From NCBI GenBank assembly GCA_035999765.1, contig CP108521.1, positions 3,038,001-3,102,000 of the forward strand: DNA of 64,000 bases, in the 5' to 3' direction. Below, one piece after another: positions 1 to 7,641 of the stretch. Origin of the DNA: Streptomyces sp. NBC_01231 (GTDB lineage: Bacteria > Actinomycetota > Actinomycetes > Streptomycetales > Streptomycetaceae). A program made the position numbers and the translations under genes. The notes below the pieces were generated by a model that saw only the letters and a program-made list of their open reading frames with translations, was not told the origin of the DNA and did not search any database. Each line of letters begins with the position of its first letter. Position 1 is the first letter of the stretch.

Positions 1-469
1 CGAGTCCGGCCACCGCCCACAGCGCGAGCACCGCACCGAGGCCGACGGAGATCGGGTCGTCGTAGCGGGCGGCGAGGTTGGCCGTCATGATCTGGGTCAG
101 ATCGCCGAACTCGGCGACCAGGATGAGCATGAATCCGGCGCCTGCGACCTTCCAGAAGGACTGGTTCTCCGGCTTACGGATCGCCGCGTCGCCGTCGGCC
201 TCGTCCTTCGTCCTCAGCAGCACGGCCGCGCCGCCCAGGAACAGCACACCCGTGATCGCGTGCACGATCTGCTGCGGCAGCAGCGTCAGCACGCTGCCGG
301 CCGCGACGGCGAGCACGACATGCAGCGCGAAGGCCGCGGCGACACCCGCGAAGACATAGGAGGCGCGGTAGCGGGTGCCGAGGACGAGACCGGCGAGCGC
401 GGTCTTGTCCGGCAGTTCGGCAAGGAAGACGACGCCGAAGACGACCGCCGTCACGGTGAAGCTGATCAA
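1..469 (-). CDS. GDT1/TMEM165 family cation transporter (3' end cut by window)
   Basis: Membrane protein of the UPF0016/GDT1 family, implicated in Mn2+/Ca2+ export. The start is a TTG at 469 (MISFTVTAVVFGVVF...) with GAGG just upstream. The two family signature motifs are visible: ELPDKT near residue 18 in the first helix and EFGDLTQ near residue 125 in the fourth, the usual E-x-G/P-D-K/x-T pattern that forms the cation site. About 156 residues are present; the C-terminal helices lie outside the window. A Mn2+ riboswitch lies in its leader (608-764), which fits a role in manganese efflux. Identity is from motifs; the substrate is inferred from family and riboswitch. Confidence 0.85.
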   Translation of the reverse strand, partial: MISFTVTAVVFGVVFLAELPDKTALAGLVLGTRYRASYVFAGVAAAFALHVVLAVAAGSVLTLLPQQIVHAITGVLFLGGAAVLLRTKDEADGDAAIRKPENQSFWKVAGAGFMLILVAEFGDLTQIMTANLAARYDDPISVGLGAVLALWAVAGL

Positions 470-575
470 GGTTCCTCAATCGGTCGGGGCCGCCCCACCG
501 AGAGTGCTGAGCCTTTCGAAGAGTTTCGAGTGCGAGTCTTCGAAGCGACACCTCGGCACGGCAGCACACTCATCA

Positions 576-596
576 CCCGTGCCGGGACGGCACGGG
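576..596 (-). promoter_or_regulatory. Hairpin downstream of riboswitch aptamer (possible expression platform)
   Basis: A perfect 8-bp stem (CCCGTGCC/GGCACGGG) with a 5-nt loop lies between the aptamer and the transporter start. It could be the switching helix or an antiterminator partner. Its role is inferred from position only. Confidence 0.4.
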
Positions 597-607
597 CAGG
601 CACTGCT

Positions 608-764
608 TGCCGAAGGTCTCGCTGGCCGACCCCACGATCAAAGGATCCGAACGATCAAAAGATCCGAACGATCCAAAGGATCCGAGGTCCGCCTCCGGGC
701 GCCGGCTCAGACGAGCTGAGCAGTATGTCGACGGGTCCGGCGAAGAGCTACTCCCCTTCTGCGC
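608..764 (-). ncRNA. yybP-ykoY manganese riboswitch upstream of GDT1 gene
   Basis: Read on the minus strand, the leader begins AGAAGGGGAGTAGC and ends AGCGAGACCTTC. These are the two conserved ends of the yybP-ykoY aptamer: the AGGGGAGUAGC loop L1 and the GCGAGACC loop L3 that dock to bind Mn2+. The GAAGG at the 5' end (759-755) pairs with CCTTC at the 3' end (616-612) to close helix P1. A GTCGACATAC segment, also typical of the class, lies between. The aptamer is longer than usual (about 155 nt) because one arm holds three tandem mini-hairpin repeats (635-686). It is known elsewhere to switch on Mn2+ exporters and TMEM165/TerC-type genes when Mn2+ is high, which fits the gene downstream. Confidence 0.8.
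635..686 (-). repeat. Three tandem 17-18 bp repeats inside the riboswitch arm
   Basis: Units at 635-651, 652-668 and 669-686 share the pattern CGATCaAAgGATCCGAA. Each contains GATC(C) and (G)GATC arms around a short T run when read on the minus strand, so each can fold as a small hairpin in the RNA. They sit between the two conserved halves of the aptamer. Confidence 0.8.
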
Positions 765-769
765 CGTCC

Positions 770-775
770 ATCGTA
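770..775 (-). promoter_or_regulatory. -10 box for the riboswitch/GDT1 transcript
   Basis: TACGAT on the minus strand ends 6 nt before the predicted 5' end of the aptamer at 764, so transcription would begin at the riboswitch. No clear -35 box is seen. Confidence 0.45.
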
Positions 776-799
776 CGCGAAGCCCTCACGTCGCATGTC

Positions 800-828
800 T
801 TGTCGTGTCATGCTCACGTCACTAACTT
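800..828 (+). promoter_or_regulatory. Putative promoter of the secreted nuclease gene
   Basis: TTGTCG (800-805) and TAACTT (823-828) are separated by 17 nt. They would start a leader of about 80 nt ahead of the nuclease start at 917. Confidence 0.4.
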
Positions 829-916
829 CTCACCGTACGCACATCTCCCCGCAATACGGAGCGGCGAGCATGTCCTCGCTCGCACTCCAACGCCCCCACA
901 CCCCAAGGGAGTTCGC

Positions 917-1561
917 ATGCCGAAGTTCTACGCGCGTCGACGGCTCAGCATACTCGCGGCGCTCACCGGAGTCATGGCTTCCGTCGCGCTGTTCAACGGC
1001 CCGACCGCCTCCGCCGCCCTCCCCACCCCGGTCAGCGCCGCCACCGCCCGCACCTATCTCGCCTCGCTCACCGTGGCCACCGAGAACCGCACCGGCTACG
1101 ACCGCGACCTGTTCCCGCTCTGGATCACCCAGTCCGGCACCTGCAACACCCGTGAGACGGTCCTCAAGCGCGACGGCACGAGCGTCGTCACGGACTCCGC
1201 CTGCGCCGCCACCAGCGGCAGTTGGTACTCCCAGTACGACGGCGCCACCTGGACCGCCGCCTCCGACCTGGACATCGACCACCTCGTCCCGCTCGCCGAG
1301 GCCTGGGACTCCGGTGCGAGCGGCTGGACGACCGCCCGGCGCCAGGCCTTCGCCAACGACCTGACCCGCCCGCAGCTGATCGCCGTCACGGACAACGTCA
1401 ACCAGGCCAAGGGCGACCAGGACCCGGCCACCTGGATGCCGTCGCGCACCGCCTACCGCTGCACCTACGTCCGCGCCTGGGTCCAGGTGAAGTACTACTA
1501 CGACCTCTCGGTCGACTCGGCCGAGAAGAGCGCGCTCACGAACTACCTGTCGAGCTGCTGA
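917..1561 (+). CDS. Secreted HNH endonuclease family protein
   Basis: A 214-residue exported nuclease. The start ATG at 917 follows AAGGGA. The first ~33 residues are a signal peptide (basic MPKFYARRR, then a hydrophobic stretch ending PTASA-A). The mature part has the DUF1524/GmrSD-C-type HNH core: DIDHLVPLAEAWDSG (the DHxxP histidine metal site) followed by the conserved N-x-x-Q-x-K-G-D-x-D-P-x-x-W-x-P segment. Such small secreted HNH proteins are common in Streptomyces and are thought to degrade extracellular DNA for nutrients. It stands alone, facing away from the GDT1 gene. Family assignment is strong; substrate is inferred. Confidence 0.85.
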   Translation: MPKFYARRRLSILAALTGVMASVALFNGPTASAALPTPVSAATARTYLASLTVATENRTGYDRDLFPLWITQSGTCNTRETVLKRDGTSVVTDSACAATSGSWYSQYDGATWTAASDLDIDHLVPLAEAWDSGASGWTTARRQAFANDLTRPQLIAVTDNVNQAKGDQDPATWMPSRTAYRCTYVRAWVQVKYYYDLSVDSAEKSALTNYLSSC

Positions 1562-1592
1562 CAGCTGTCGGCGCGCCGCTGACAGCTGCCGG
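1557..1592. repeat. 15-bp direct repeat at the nuclease 3' end
   Basis: GCTGACAGCTG(T/C)CGG occurs at 1557-1571, overlapping the nuclease stop codon, and again at 1578-1592. Each copy contains the palindrome CAGCTG. No function is evident. Confidence 0.6.
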
Positions 1593-1750
1593 TCGCCGCT
1601 TTCGCGAATCTCTGACGCATCTCCGACGCCCGTCCCGTGCACCGCTCACACAGGATCCGCACACCGGGATTCCCGAACCGTGATCCCCGGAACCTCCCCG
1701 ACCACCTCCGTCGTTCCGTACCGTACGGTGCGACGGAGGAGGGCGATCAC

Positions 1751-3424
1751 GTGGCGGGACTGCGCCTGGGACCACTGCTGAGGTATGTCGACGGCTCGTC
1801 CGCGACCGTGTGGGTCGAGACGAGCCGTCCCTGCGCCGCCGAGGTGCGCTGCGCGGACGGAACCGGCGGCGAGGCCCGCTCCTTCCAGATCGAGGGCCAT
1901 CACTACGCCCTCGTCCCCGTGACCGGCCTCACCCCGGGCACCACGCGGTCCTACGAGGTGCTCCTGGACGGCAAGCAGGTGTGGCCGCTGCCCGACTCCC
2001 CCTTCCCGGACTCCGTCATCCACACCCCGAGCGAGGGCGCCCCCGTCCGCGTCGCCTTCGGCTCCTGCCGCTGGGCGGCGCCCCCGTCCGGCGAGAAGGA
2101 CCCGGTCGGCCCGGACGCCCTGGACACCCTCGCGACCCGGATCGCGGCCGACCCCGACGGCGAACGGCCCGACGTACTGCTGCTGTTGGGCGACCAGGTG
2201 TACGCCGACGAGACCTCCCCGGCGACCCGTCGCTGGCTGGCCGCCCGCCGTGACCTGAACGACCCGCCGGGCAGCGAGGTGGCGGACTACGAGGAGTACA
2301 CCCACCTCTACTACGAGTCCTGGCTCGACCCCGAGGTCCGCTGGCTGCTGTCCACCGTGCCCAGCTGCATGATCTTCGACGACCACGACGTCATCGACGA
2401 CTGGAACACCTCCGCCGCCTGGCTGCGGGACATGCGGGAGACCGGTTGGTGGCAGCAACGACTGATGAGCGGCCTGATGTCGTACTGGGTGCACCAGCAC
2501 CTGGGGAACCTGTCGCCCGACGCACTGGCCGCCGACCCGCTGTACGCGACCGTGCTCGGCGCCCCCGACGGCACCGACGCACTGCGCACCTTCGCCGCGG
2601 AGGCCGACGCCGACGCCGCGTCGGTGCGCTGGAGTTACCGGCGCGACTTCGGCCGCGCGCGGCTGCTGATGGTGGACAGCCGGGCGGCCCGCGTCCTCGA
2701 CGAGCAGAACCGCTCGATGCTCCACCCCGGCGAGGAGCGGTGGCTGCGCGAACAGGCACTGGACTCACGGGAGTCGTACGACCATCTCCTCATCGGTACC
2801 TCGCTGCCCTGGCTGCTGCCCCACCTGGTGCACGACGCCGAGGCGTGGAACGCGTCGCTGTGCCGGGGCGACAAGGGCGCCCGCTGGGCCCGCTTCGGCG
2901 AGGACCTGCGCCGCAAGGCAGACCTGGAGCACTGGGCGGCCTTCCCGGCGTCCTTCGACGCGCTGGCGGCGTTGATAGCCGAGGCCGGTTCGGGACCGGA
3001 CGCTCCGGCCACCGTGCTGGTGCTGTCCGGGGACGTGCACCACGCGTACGTGGCCGAGGCGAAGTGGCCTTCGGAGGCATCTTCCGGGGCACGTTCGGGG
3101 GCAAGTTCGGGCACACCGGACGCCCGCGTCCTCCAACTGACCTGCTCCCCCGTCCACAACTCCATCCCGCTGTCGATAAGGCTCGGCTTCCGCTTCGGCT
3201 GGAGCGCGGTGGCCCGGACCCTGGGCCGGCGCTTCGCCCGGCACGGCGGCTGCGGCCGGCCGGCGGTCAGCTGGCGGAAGACGGGCGGTCCCTGGTTCGG
3301 CAACCAGCTCATGACACTGACCCTGCGCGGCCGTTCGGCCCGGCTGCGACTGGAGCAGGCACAGGAGTCGCGCGGGGCGAAGCCCCGCCTTGAGACGGTC
3401 GTGGAGTCCGAACTCGTCCCGTAA
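1751..3424 (+). CDS. PhoD-like alkaline phosphatase family metallophosphoesterase
   Basis: A 557-residue protein related to alkaline phosphatase D. The start is a GTG at 1751 (MAGLRLGPLLRYVD) after a strong GGAGGAGGG. It opens with the fibronectin-like beta domain of PhoD proteins (residues ~1-110), then the metallophosphatase core with GDQVYADE, FDDHDVIDDWN and LSGDVHHAY, the metal ligands expected of the family. No signal peptide or twin-arginine motif is visible, unlike classical secreted PhoD, so it probably acts in the cytoplasm on an unknown phosphoester. No partner gene is adjacent. A Ser/Gly/Ala-rich insert near residue 445 is a low-complexity loop. Confidence 0.85.
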   Translation: MAGLRLGPLLRYVDGSSATVWVETSRPCAAEVRCADGTGGEARSFQIEGHHYALVPVTGLTPGTTRSYEVLLDGKQVWPLPDSPFPDSVIHTPSEGAPVRVAFGSCRWAAPPSGEKDPVGPDALDTLATRIAADPDGERPDVLLLLGDQVYADETSPATRRWLAARRDLNDPPGSEVADYEEYTHLYYESWLDPEVRWLLSTVPSCMIFDDHDVIDDWNTSAAWLRDMRETGWWQQRLMSGLMSYWVHQHLGNLSPDALAADPLYATVLGAPDGTDALRTFAAEADADAASVRWSYRRDFGRARLLMVDSRAARVLDEQNRSMLHPGEERWLREQALDSRESYDHLLIGTSLPWLLPHLVHDAEAWNASLCRGDKGARWARFGEDLRRKADLEHWAAFPASFDALAALIAEAGSGPDAPATVLVLSGDVHHAYVAEAKWPSEASSGARSGASSGTPDARVLQLTCSPVHNSIPLSIRLGFRFGWSAVARTLGRRFARHGGCGRPAVSWRKTGGPWFGNQLMTLTLRGRSARLRLEQAQESRGAKPRLETVVESELVP

Positions 3425-3748
3425 TCGACGTGTTGGGCCCGTTTGTTTCGCCCGTGACCCGTGATGCTCGTGACGCGCCCCACACTCCGTACCCCCGGGG
3501 GTCGGCTCTGGCGGCAGCCGACGGCATGATGAGGCGGACGGTCCACTTCCAGCCACCCCACCAGACCTCTCCGTGCTCCCCCCACCTTCCAGCCTCCGCC
3601 GAGCCGTATCCCCGCCACAGCCCCGCCGTCCTCCGTCGTATCTCCGCCGCCCCTCCGTCGTATCCCCGCCGCCCCACCGCCGACCTCTCCGCCGCAGCTC
3701 CGCCGCGAACGAGCCCCGTCACGCGCCCCACACGCCCGGGAGTACCTC
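3425..3748. other. Intergenic region with palindrome, hairpin and tandem repeat
   Basis: No gene is supported here. It holds the perfect palindrome ACCCCCGGGGGT (3491-3502), a 7-bp hairpin GTCGGCT/AGCCGAC (3501-3522) that may end the phosphatase transcript, and a two-copy 22-bp repeat (3630-3673). A GGGAG ribosome site at 3738-3742 serves the next gene. Confidence 0.6.
3630..3673 (+). repeat. Two-copy 22-bp tandem repeat
   Basis: Units 3630-3651 and 3652-3673 share CCTCCGTCGTATCyCCGCCG and differ at one base. A further degenerate half copy lies upstream near 3604. It sits in the untranslated region before the FAD/NAD(P)-binding gene. Confidence 0.75.
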
Positions 3749-5683
3749 TTGCCCGCACCGACCACGGACCACGTGCCCGTCTCCGTCGCCCTGGTCGGCG
3801 CGGGGCCCCGTGGCACCAGCGTCCTGGAGCGCCTCTGTGCCTCCGCACCGGAACTCCTTCCGCCCGACGCCCGGCTGACGGTCCACGTCGTCGACCCGGC
3901 GCCGCCCGGCCCCGGCCGCGTCTGGCGGACCGCGCAGTCGTCCGAGCTGCTGATGAACACCGTGGCCTCGCAGGTGACCCTGTTCACCGACGACAGCGTG
4001 GACTGCTCGGGACCGATCCGGCCGGGCCCGAGCCTGCACGAGTGGGCGGACGGCGCGCTGGGCCCGGACGACTACCCGACCCGCGCCCAGTACGGCCGGT
4101 ACCTGGAGTGGGTGTTCACTCGGGCGGTGCGGGAGGCGTCGTCGGTGCTGCGCGTCGAGACGCACACGGCACGGGCGGTACGGCTGAACGACGCGCCCGA
4201 CGGCCGCCAGTCCCTCACCCTCGACGACGGCCGGGTCCTGTCCGGTCTGTCCGCCGTCGTCCTCGCCCAGGGCCATCTGCCGGTCGTCGCGGACCCGGCA
4301 CTCCGGCGGCACTCCGCGTACGCCGAACGCCACGGCCTGCGCCACATCCCGCCCGCCAACCCGGCCGACGTGGACCTGTCTCCCGTCGCCCCCGGCGAAC
4401 CGGTGCTGTTGCGGGGCCTGGGCCTCAACTTCTTCGATCACATGGCCCTGTTGACGACCGGTCGCGGCGGCCGGTTCGTCCGCGACGGCCGGGAACTGCG
4501 CTACATGCCCTCCGGCCGTGAGCCGCGGCTGTACGCGGGCTCGCGGCGCGGCATCCCCTACCAGGCGCGCGGCGACAACGCCAAGGGTCCCTACGGCCGT
4601 CACCTCCCGCGGGTCCTCACCGACGACGCGATCGCCCGCTTCCGCAAGCGCGCCGACTCCGGCGAGGCCCCGGACTTCCTCGCGGAGATATGGCCGCTGG
4701 TCGCGAAGGAGGTGGAGACGGTCTACTACGAAGGCCTCGTCGGGGACAGCGAGTTCGGCGCCACCGAGCTGTGGGCCACCAAGTTCGGACCCGTTACCTT
4801 CCGGGACCGTTTCCTCGCCACCGCGCACGGCAGCCCCGAGGAGACCGCCGTGCTCGACGAGTTCGGCGTGTCGGAGACGGACCGCTGGTCCTGGGACCGG
4901 ATCTCCCGCCCGTACGTGGAACGCACCTTCACCGATCCCGGCGCCTGGCGGGAGTGGCTCCTTGACCACCTGCGCGAGGACGCCGCCCAGGCCGCGCTCG
5001 GCAATGTCGCCGGCCCGCTGAAGGCGGCCCTGGACGTACTGCGCGACCTGCGCAACGAACTGCGGCAGATCGTCGACCACGGCGGACTCGCGGGCACCTC
5101 CCGCCGGGACCACCTGGACCGCTGGTACACCCCGCTCAACGCGTTCCTGTCCATCGGGCCGCCCCGGCGGCGCATCGAGGAACTGGCCGCGCTGGTGGCG
5201 GCGGGGGTGGTGGAGGTGCTCGGGCCGCGTCTCGAGGTCCGCGAGGAGGACGGGGCCTGGGTGGCGCACTCCCCCGAGGTGCCGGGTTCCGGCGTCCGCG
5301 TGAGCATCCTCATAGAGGCGCGGCTCCCGGAGCCGGACCTGCGGCGGACCGCCGACGAGTTGCTCGCCCGACTGCTGAAGACCGGCCAGTGCCGACCGCA
5401 CCTGGTGGACGGCTACGAGACCGGTGGATTGGACGTCACACGGCGCCCCTATCGCCTGATTGACCGTCAGGGGAGCGCCCACGCAAGGCGGTTCGCCTTC
5501 GGGGTTCCCACGGAGGGCGTGCACTGGGTGACCGCGGCGGGGGCCCGGCCTGGTGTGGATTCGGTCACGCTTTCGGACGCGGATGCGGTGGCGAGAGGCG
5601 TCCTACGTGCAGTGGCGGGCGAAACGCGAGGGGAAACAGAGACAAAGTCATGGCCAAATGTTGAACTTGCAAGCATTGATTAG
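3749..5683 (+). CDS. FAD/NAD(P)-binding protein
   Basis: A 644-residue flavoprotein-like protein. The TTG start at 3749 is chosen because GGGAG lies 6 nt upstream. The dinucleotide-binding loop VALVGAGPRGTSVLERL occupies residues ~11-27, the Rossmann fold of the PF13454 (NAD_binding_9) family. Further conserved stretches include LRGLGLNFFDHMALLT near residue 222 and the YAGSRRGIPYQARG segment. Family members are uncharacterised oxidoreductases often found as single genes in actinomycetes. The last codons overlap an iron box that controls the following gene. The reaction is unknown. Confidence 0.75.
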   Translation: MPAPTTDHVPVSVALVGAGPRGTSVLERLCASAPELLPPDARLTVHVVDPAPPGPGRVWRTAQSSELLMNTVASQVTLFTDDSVDCSGPIRPGPSLHEWADGALGPDDYPTRAQYGRYLEWVFTRAVREASSVLRVETHTARAVRLNDAPDGRQSLTLDDGRVLSGLSAVVLAQGHLPVVADPALRRHSAYAERHGLRHIPPANPADVDLSPVAPGEPVLLRGLGLNFFDHMALLTTGRGGRFVRDGRELRYMPSGREPRLYAGSRRGIPYQARGDNAKGPYGRHLPRVLTDDAIARFRKRADSGEAPDFLAEIWPLVAKEVETVYYEGLVGDSEFGATELWATKFGPVTFRDRFLATAHGSPEETAVLDEFGVSETDRWSWDRISRPYVERTFTDPGAWREWLLDHLREDAAQAALGNVAGPLKAALDVLRDLRNELRQIVDHGGLAGTSRRDHLDRWYTPLNAFLSIGPPRRRIEELAALVAAGVVEVLGPRLEVREEDGAWVAHSPEVPGSGVRVSILIEARLPEPDLRRTADELLARLLKTGQCRPHLVDGYETGGLDVTRRPYRLIDRQGSAHARRFAFGVPTEGVHWVTAAGARPGVDSVTLSDADAVARGVLRAVAGETRGETETKSWPNVELASID

Positions 5684-5696
5684 GCGCACCTAACGT
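5667..5696 (+). promoter_or_regulatory. Putative doxX promoter overlapping an iron box
   Basis: TTGCAA (5667-5672) and TAACGT (5691-5696) are separated by 18 nt. The iron box covers the spacer and the start of the -10 box, the arrangement expected for iron-dependent repression. Confidence 0.5.
5675..5693 (+). promoter_or_regulatory. Iron box (DmdR1/DtxR-type operator)
   Basis: ATTGATTAGGCGCACCTAA matches the Streptomyces iron box TTAGGTTAGGCTAACCTAA at 14 of 19 positions, including the full TTAGGC and ACCTAA half-site cores. It overlaps the stop codon of the upstream gene and lies about 77 nt before the DoxX start. DmdR1 is the known iron repressor of this genus; binding here is inferred. 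Confidence 0.6.
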
Positions 5697-5769
5697 GGGT
5701 CCTCCGCTCGGTTCCGTCCCCAGACCGGTCCCTCCCCGGACCGGCCTCACCGAAGGAGTGCCCCCCACC

Positions 5770-6222
5770 ATGACCGGACGCCTCAACAGCGCCCAGCCGT
5801 ACGTCCTCGGTCTGTTCCGCATCGTCGTCGGCCTGCTCTTCGCGTGCCACGGCGCCTCCTCGCTCTTCGGCGTCCTCGGTGGCGCCGACGGCAACGGCGC
5901 CACGGTCGACGCCGGCACCTGGCCCAACTGGTACGCGGCCGTCATCGAACTGGTCGGCGGCTCCCTCGTGTTGCTCGGCCTGGGCACGCGCGCCGCCGCG
6001 TTCATCTCCTCGGGCTCGATGGCCTACGCGTACTTCAAGGTGCACCAGCCCAACGCCCTGTGGCCGATGGAGAACAGCGGCGAGGGCGCCGCGATGTTCT
6101 GCTGGGCCTTCCTGCTGCTGGTCTTCACCGGCTCCGGCGCCTTCGGCCTGGACCGGCTGTTCGCCAAGCGCTCGGCAGCCTCGGAGGACCCCGCCAGGCA
6201 GCAGTCTCCGGTGGCGGCCTGA
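5770..6222 (+). CDS. DoxX family membrane protein
   Basis: A 150-residue integral membrane protein with four hydrophobic helices (residues ~12-32, 52-75, 78-95, 108-130). The N-terminal segment YVLGLFRIVVGLLFACHG matches the DoxX start R-x-x-x-G-x-x-F-x-x-H-G. The ATG at 5770 follows AAGGAG. DoxX proteins in actinobacteria are linked to redox balance and oxidative-stress complexes, but their chemistry is poorly known. A probable iron box in its promoter suggests expression when iron is scarce. A stem-loop terminator follows, so it is likely monocistronic. Confidence 0.85.
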   Translation: MTGRLNSAQPYVLGLFRIVVGLLFACHGASSLFGVLGGADGNGATVDAGTWPNWYAAVIELVGGSLVLLGLGTRAAAFISSGSMAYAYFKVHQPNALWPMENSGEGAAMFCWAFLLLVFTGSGAFGLDRLFAKRSAASEDPARQQSPVAA

Positions 6223-6255
6223 CCCGGCCGGACCTGCCGGACTCACCCGGCACCA

Positions 6256-6285
6256 CGGCGTCCGTCCCGCTTGGGACGGGCGCCG
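6256..6285 (+). terminator. Terminator after doxX
   Basis: A 13-bp stem (CGGCGTCCGTCCC with GGGACGGGCGCCG, one T-G wobble) and a 4-nt loop, followed by TTCTGC. Confidence 0.7.
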
Positions 6286-6460
6286 TTCTGCTGCGCGCTT
6301 CGGGACTCCTCCCGGAACGCGGCAGCCGCGTGAACACGCTGTGCCGATCACACGAGCCCCCGGTGAACGGGCCGTCACGCCCCAGGCGTACGCTGTATGG
6401 CTGTTATGGGCCGCCCCTGCCGCACCCCCGCGACGCCCGCGGCGACCCAGCACGGCCGAC

Positions 6461-6497
6461 CACAGGGGATCACGGGGGATCACGGGGGATCAGGGGG
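6461..6497 (+). repeat. Tandem decamer repeat overlapping the DedA leader
   Basis: CACAGGGGAT, CACGGGGGAT, CACGGGGGAT and CAGGGGG follow each other without gaps. The last unit supplies the GGGGGAG ribosome site of the DedA gene, so repeat number or phase could alter the leader. Confidence 0.8.
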
Positions 6498-6504
6498 AGT
6501 CGCG

Positions 6505-7131
6505 GTGTTCGAGAGTGTGGGGGCGTTGATCGGCAGTCCATGGATCTATGCCATGGTCGCGTCGTCGGTCCTCCTGGACGTGTTCCTGCCGGTCCTGCCG
6601 AGCGGCGTCCTGGTCATCACGGCCGCCACGGCGGCGGCCGCGGGCTCCGGCGCGGCGACCGGCCAGGTACCGCACGAGGTGCCCGACATCCTGGCGCTGA
6701 TCCTCTGCGCGACCACCGCGTCCGTACTGGGCGACCTGGTGGCCTACCGCCTGGCCTGGCGCGGCGGCGAACGCCTCGACCGCGCGATCGCCCGCTCGCG
6801 TCGCCTGAGCAGCGCGCAGGAACGTCTCGGCACGGCCCTGGCCCGTGGCGGCGGCGCCCTCGTGGTCCTCGCCCGCTTCGCACCGGCCGGCCGCTCGGTC
6901 GTCTCCCTGGGCGCCGGAGCCGCCCACCGGCGCGCCCGCGACTTCCTCCCCTGGTCCGCGCTGGCCGGCTTCTCCTGGGCCGTCTACAGCGTCGCTCTCG
7001 GCTACTTCGGCGCCCAGTGGCTGGGCACGACCTGGCTGGCGACGGGAGTGTCGGTCCTCGCGCTGTTCGGCGCGGGCGCGGGGGCGGCGTATGTGATGCG
7101 ACGGCAGCCGGAGGCGGTGGAAGTGCCGTAA
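6505..7131 (+). CDS. DedA/VTT family membrane protein
   Basis: A 208-residue DedA-type protein. The GTG start at 6505 (MFESVGALIGSPW) is preferred because GGGGGAG lies 5 nt upstream and the family normally begins close to this first helix. It carries the re-entrant loop segment LPVLPSGVLVIT (residues ~27-38) and the ARFAPAGRSVVSLGAGA motif (residues ~121-137), equivalent to the GRxxPxxR loop of DedA proteins. Members act as lipid scramblases or flippases for undecaprenyl phosphate and related lipids. A second family member lies at 18049-18726. The exact lipid is not deducible. Confidence 0.8.
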   Translation: MFESVGALIGSPWIYAMVASSVLLDVFLPVLPSGVLVITAATAAAAGSGAATGQVPHEVPDILALILCATTASVLGDLVAYRLAWRGGERLDRAIARSRRLSSAQERLGTALARGGGALVVLARFAPAGRSVVSLGAGAAHRRARDFLPWSALAGFSWAVYSVALGYFGAQWLGTTWLATGVSVLALFGAGAGAAYVMRRQPEAVEVP

Positions 7132-7300
7132 GGCGCGCGCGCCGTAAGGGGCGGCGTGGGTACAGCGCGCGTGCCGTGAAGAGCGGCGGACACAGCGCGC
7201 GGCAGGCCGGTGTGGGGGCAGCTCGCAGCGGGGGCCGGCCGGCGTCCCGTATCCAGCCCCGGAAGCGGATCAAGCCCCGCGCACCCGGGATCGACCCGCG

Positions 7301-7531
7301 CTACCCCGCCCGCCGAGCGGCAGCTCCGCGCACCTCCAGCCCGGCCAGCAACTCGGCCGTGGCCTCGGCGATCACATCGACGGCTCGGTCGAACACCTCC
7401 TGGTTGTGCGCGGCCGGCGCCCGGAAGCCGGACACCTTTCGCACGTACTGCAGGGCAGCGGCCCGGATGTCCTCCTCCGTCGCCTCCTCGGGCAGGACGG
7501 GCGGACGGAGTGTCTTGATGCTGCGGCACAT
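7301..7531 (-). CDS. DUF2277 domain-containing protein
   Basis: A 76-residue cytoplasmic protein that begins MCRSIKTLRPP, the invariant start of the DUF2277 family, followed by a helical E/A-rich segment (ATEEDIRAAALQYVRKVSGF). The ATG at 7531 is fixed by this motif. The conserved N-terminal Cys may bind metal, but no function is known. It is transcribed away from the PanE-type gene across a 110-bp gap. Confidence 0.85.
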   Translation of the reverse strand: MCRSIKTLRPPVLPEEATEEDIRAAALQYVRKVSGFRAPAAHNQEVFDRAVDVIAEATAELLAGLEVRGAAARRAG

Positions 7532-7641
7532 ACCCCCAGTCTCGCCCCTCGGACCGACATCTGTCCCCGCAATCCCGCCCCTGCGATGATCACTCCGAGG
7601 CGGCCACCACGAAGAGGCCGACCGACGAGAGGATCCCCACC

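Noticed and set aside
6223..6504. Upstream in-frame start for the DedA gene at 6397
   Set aside because: It would put translation through the decamer repeat and give a 36-residue tail not typical of the family; the GTG at 6505 has a strong ribosome site.
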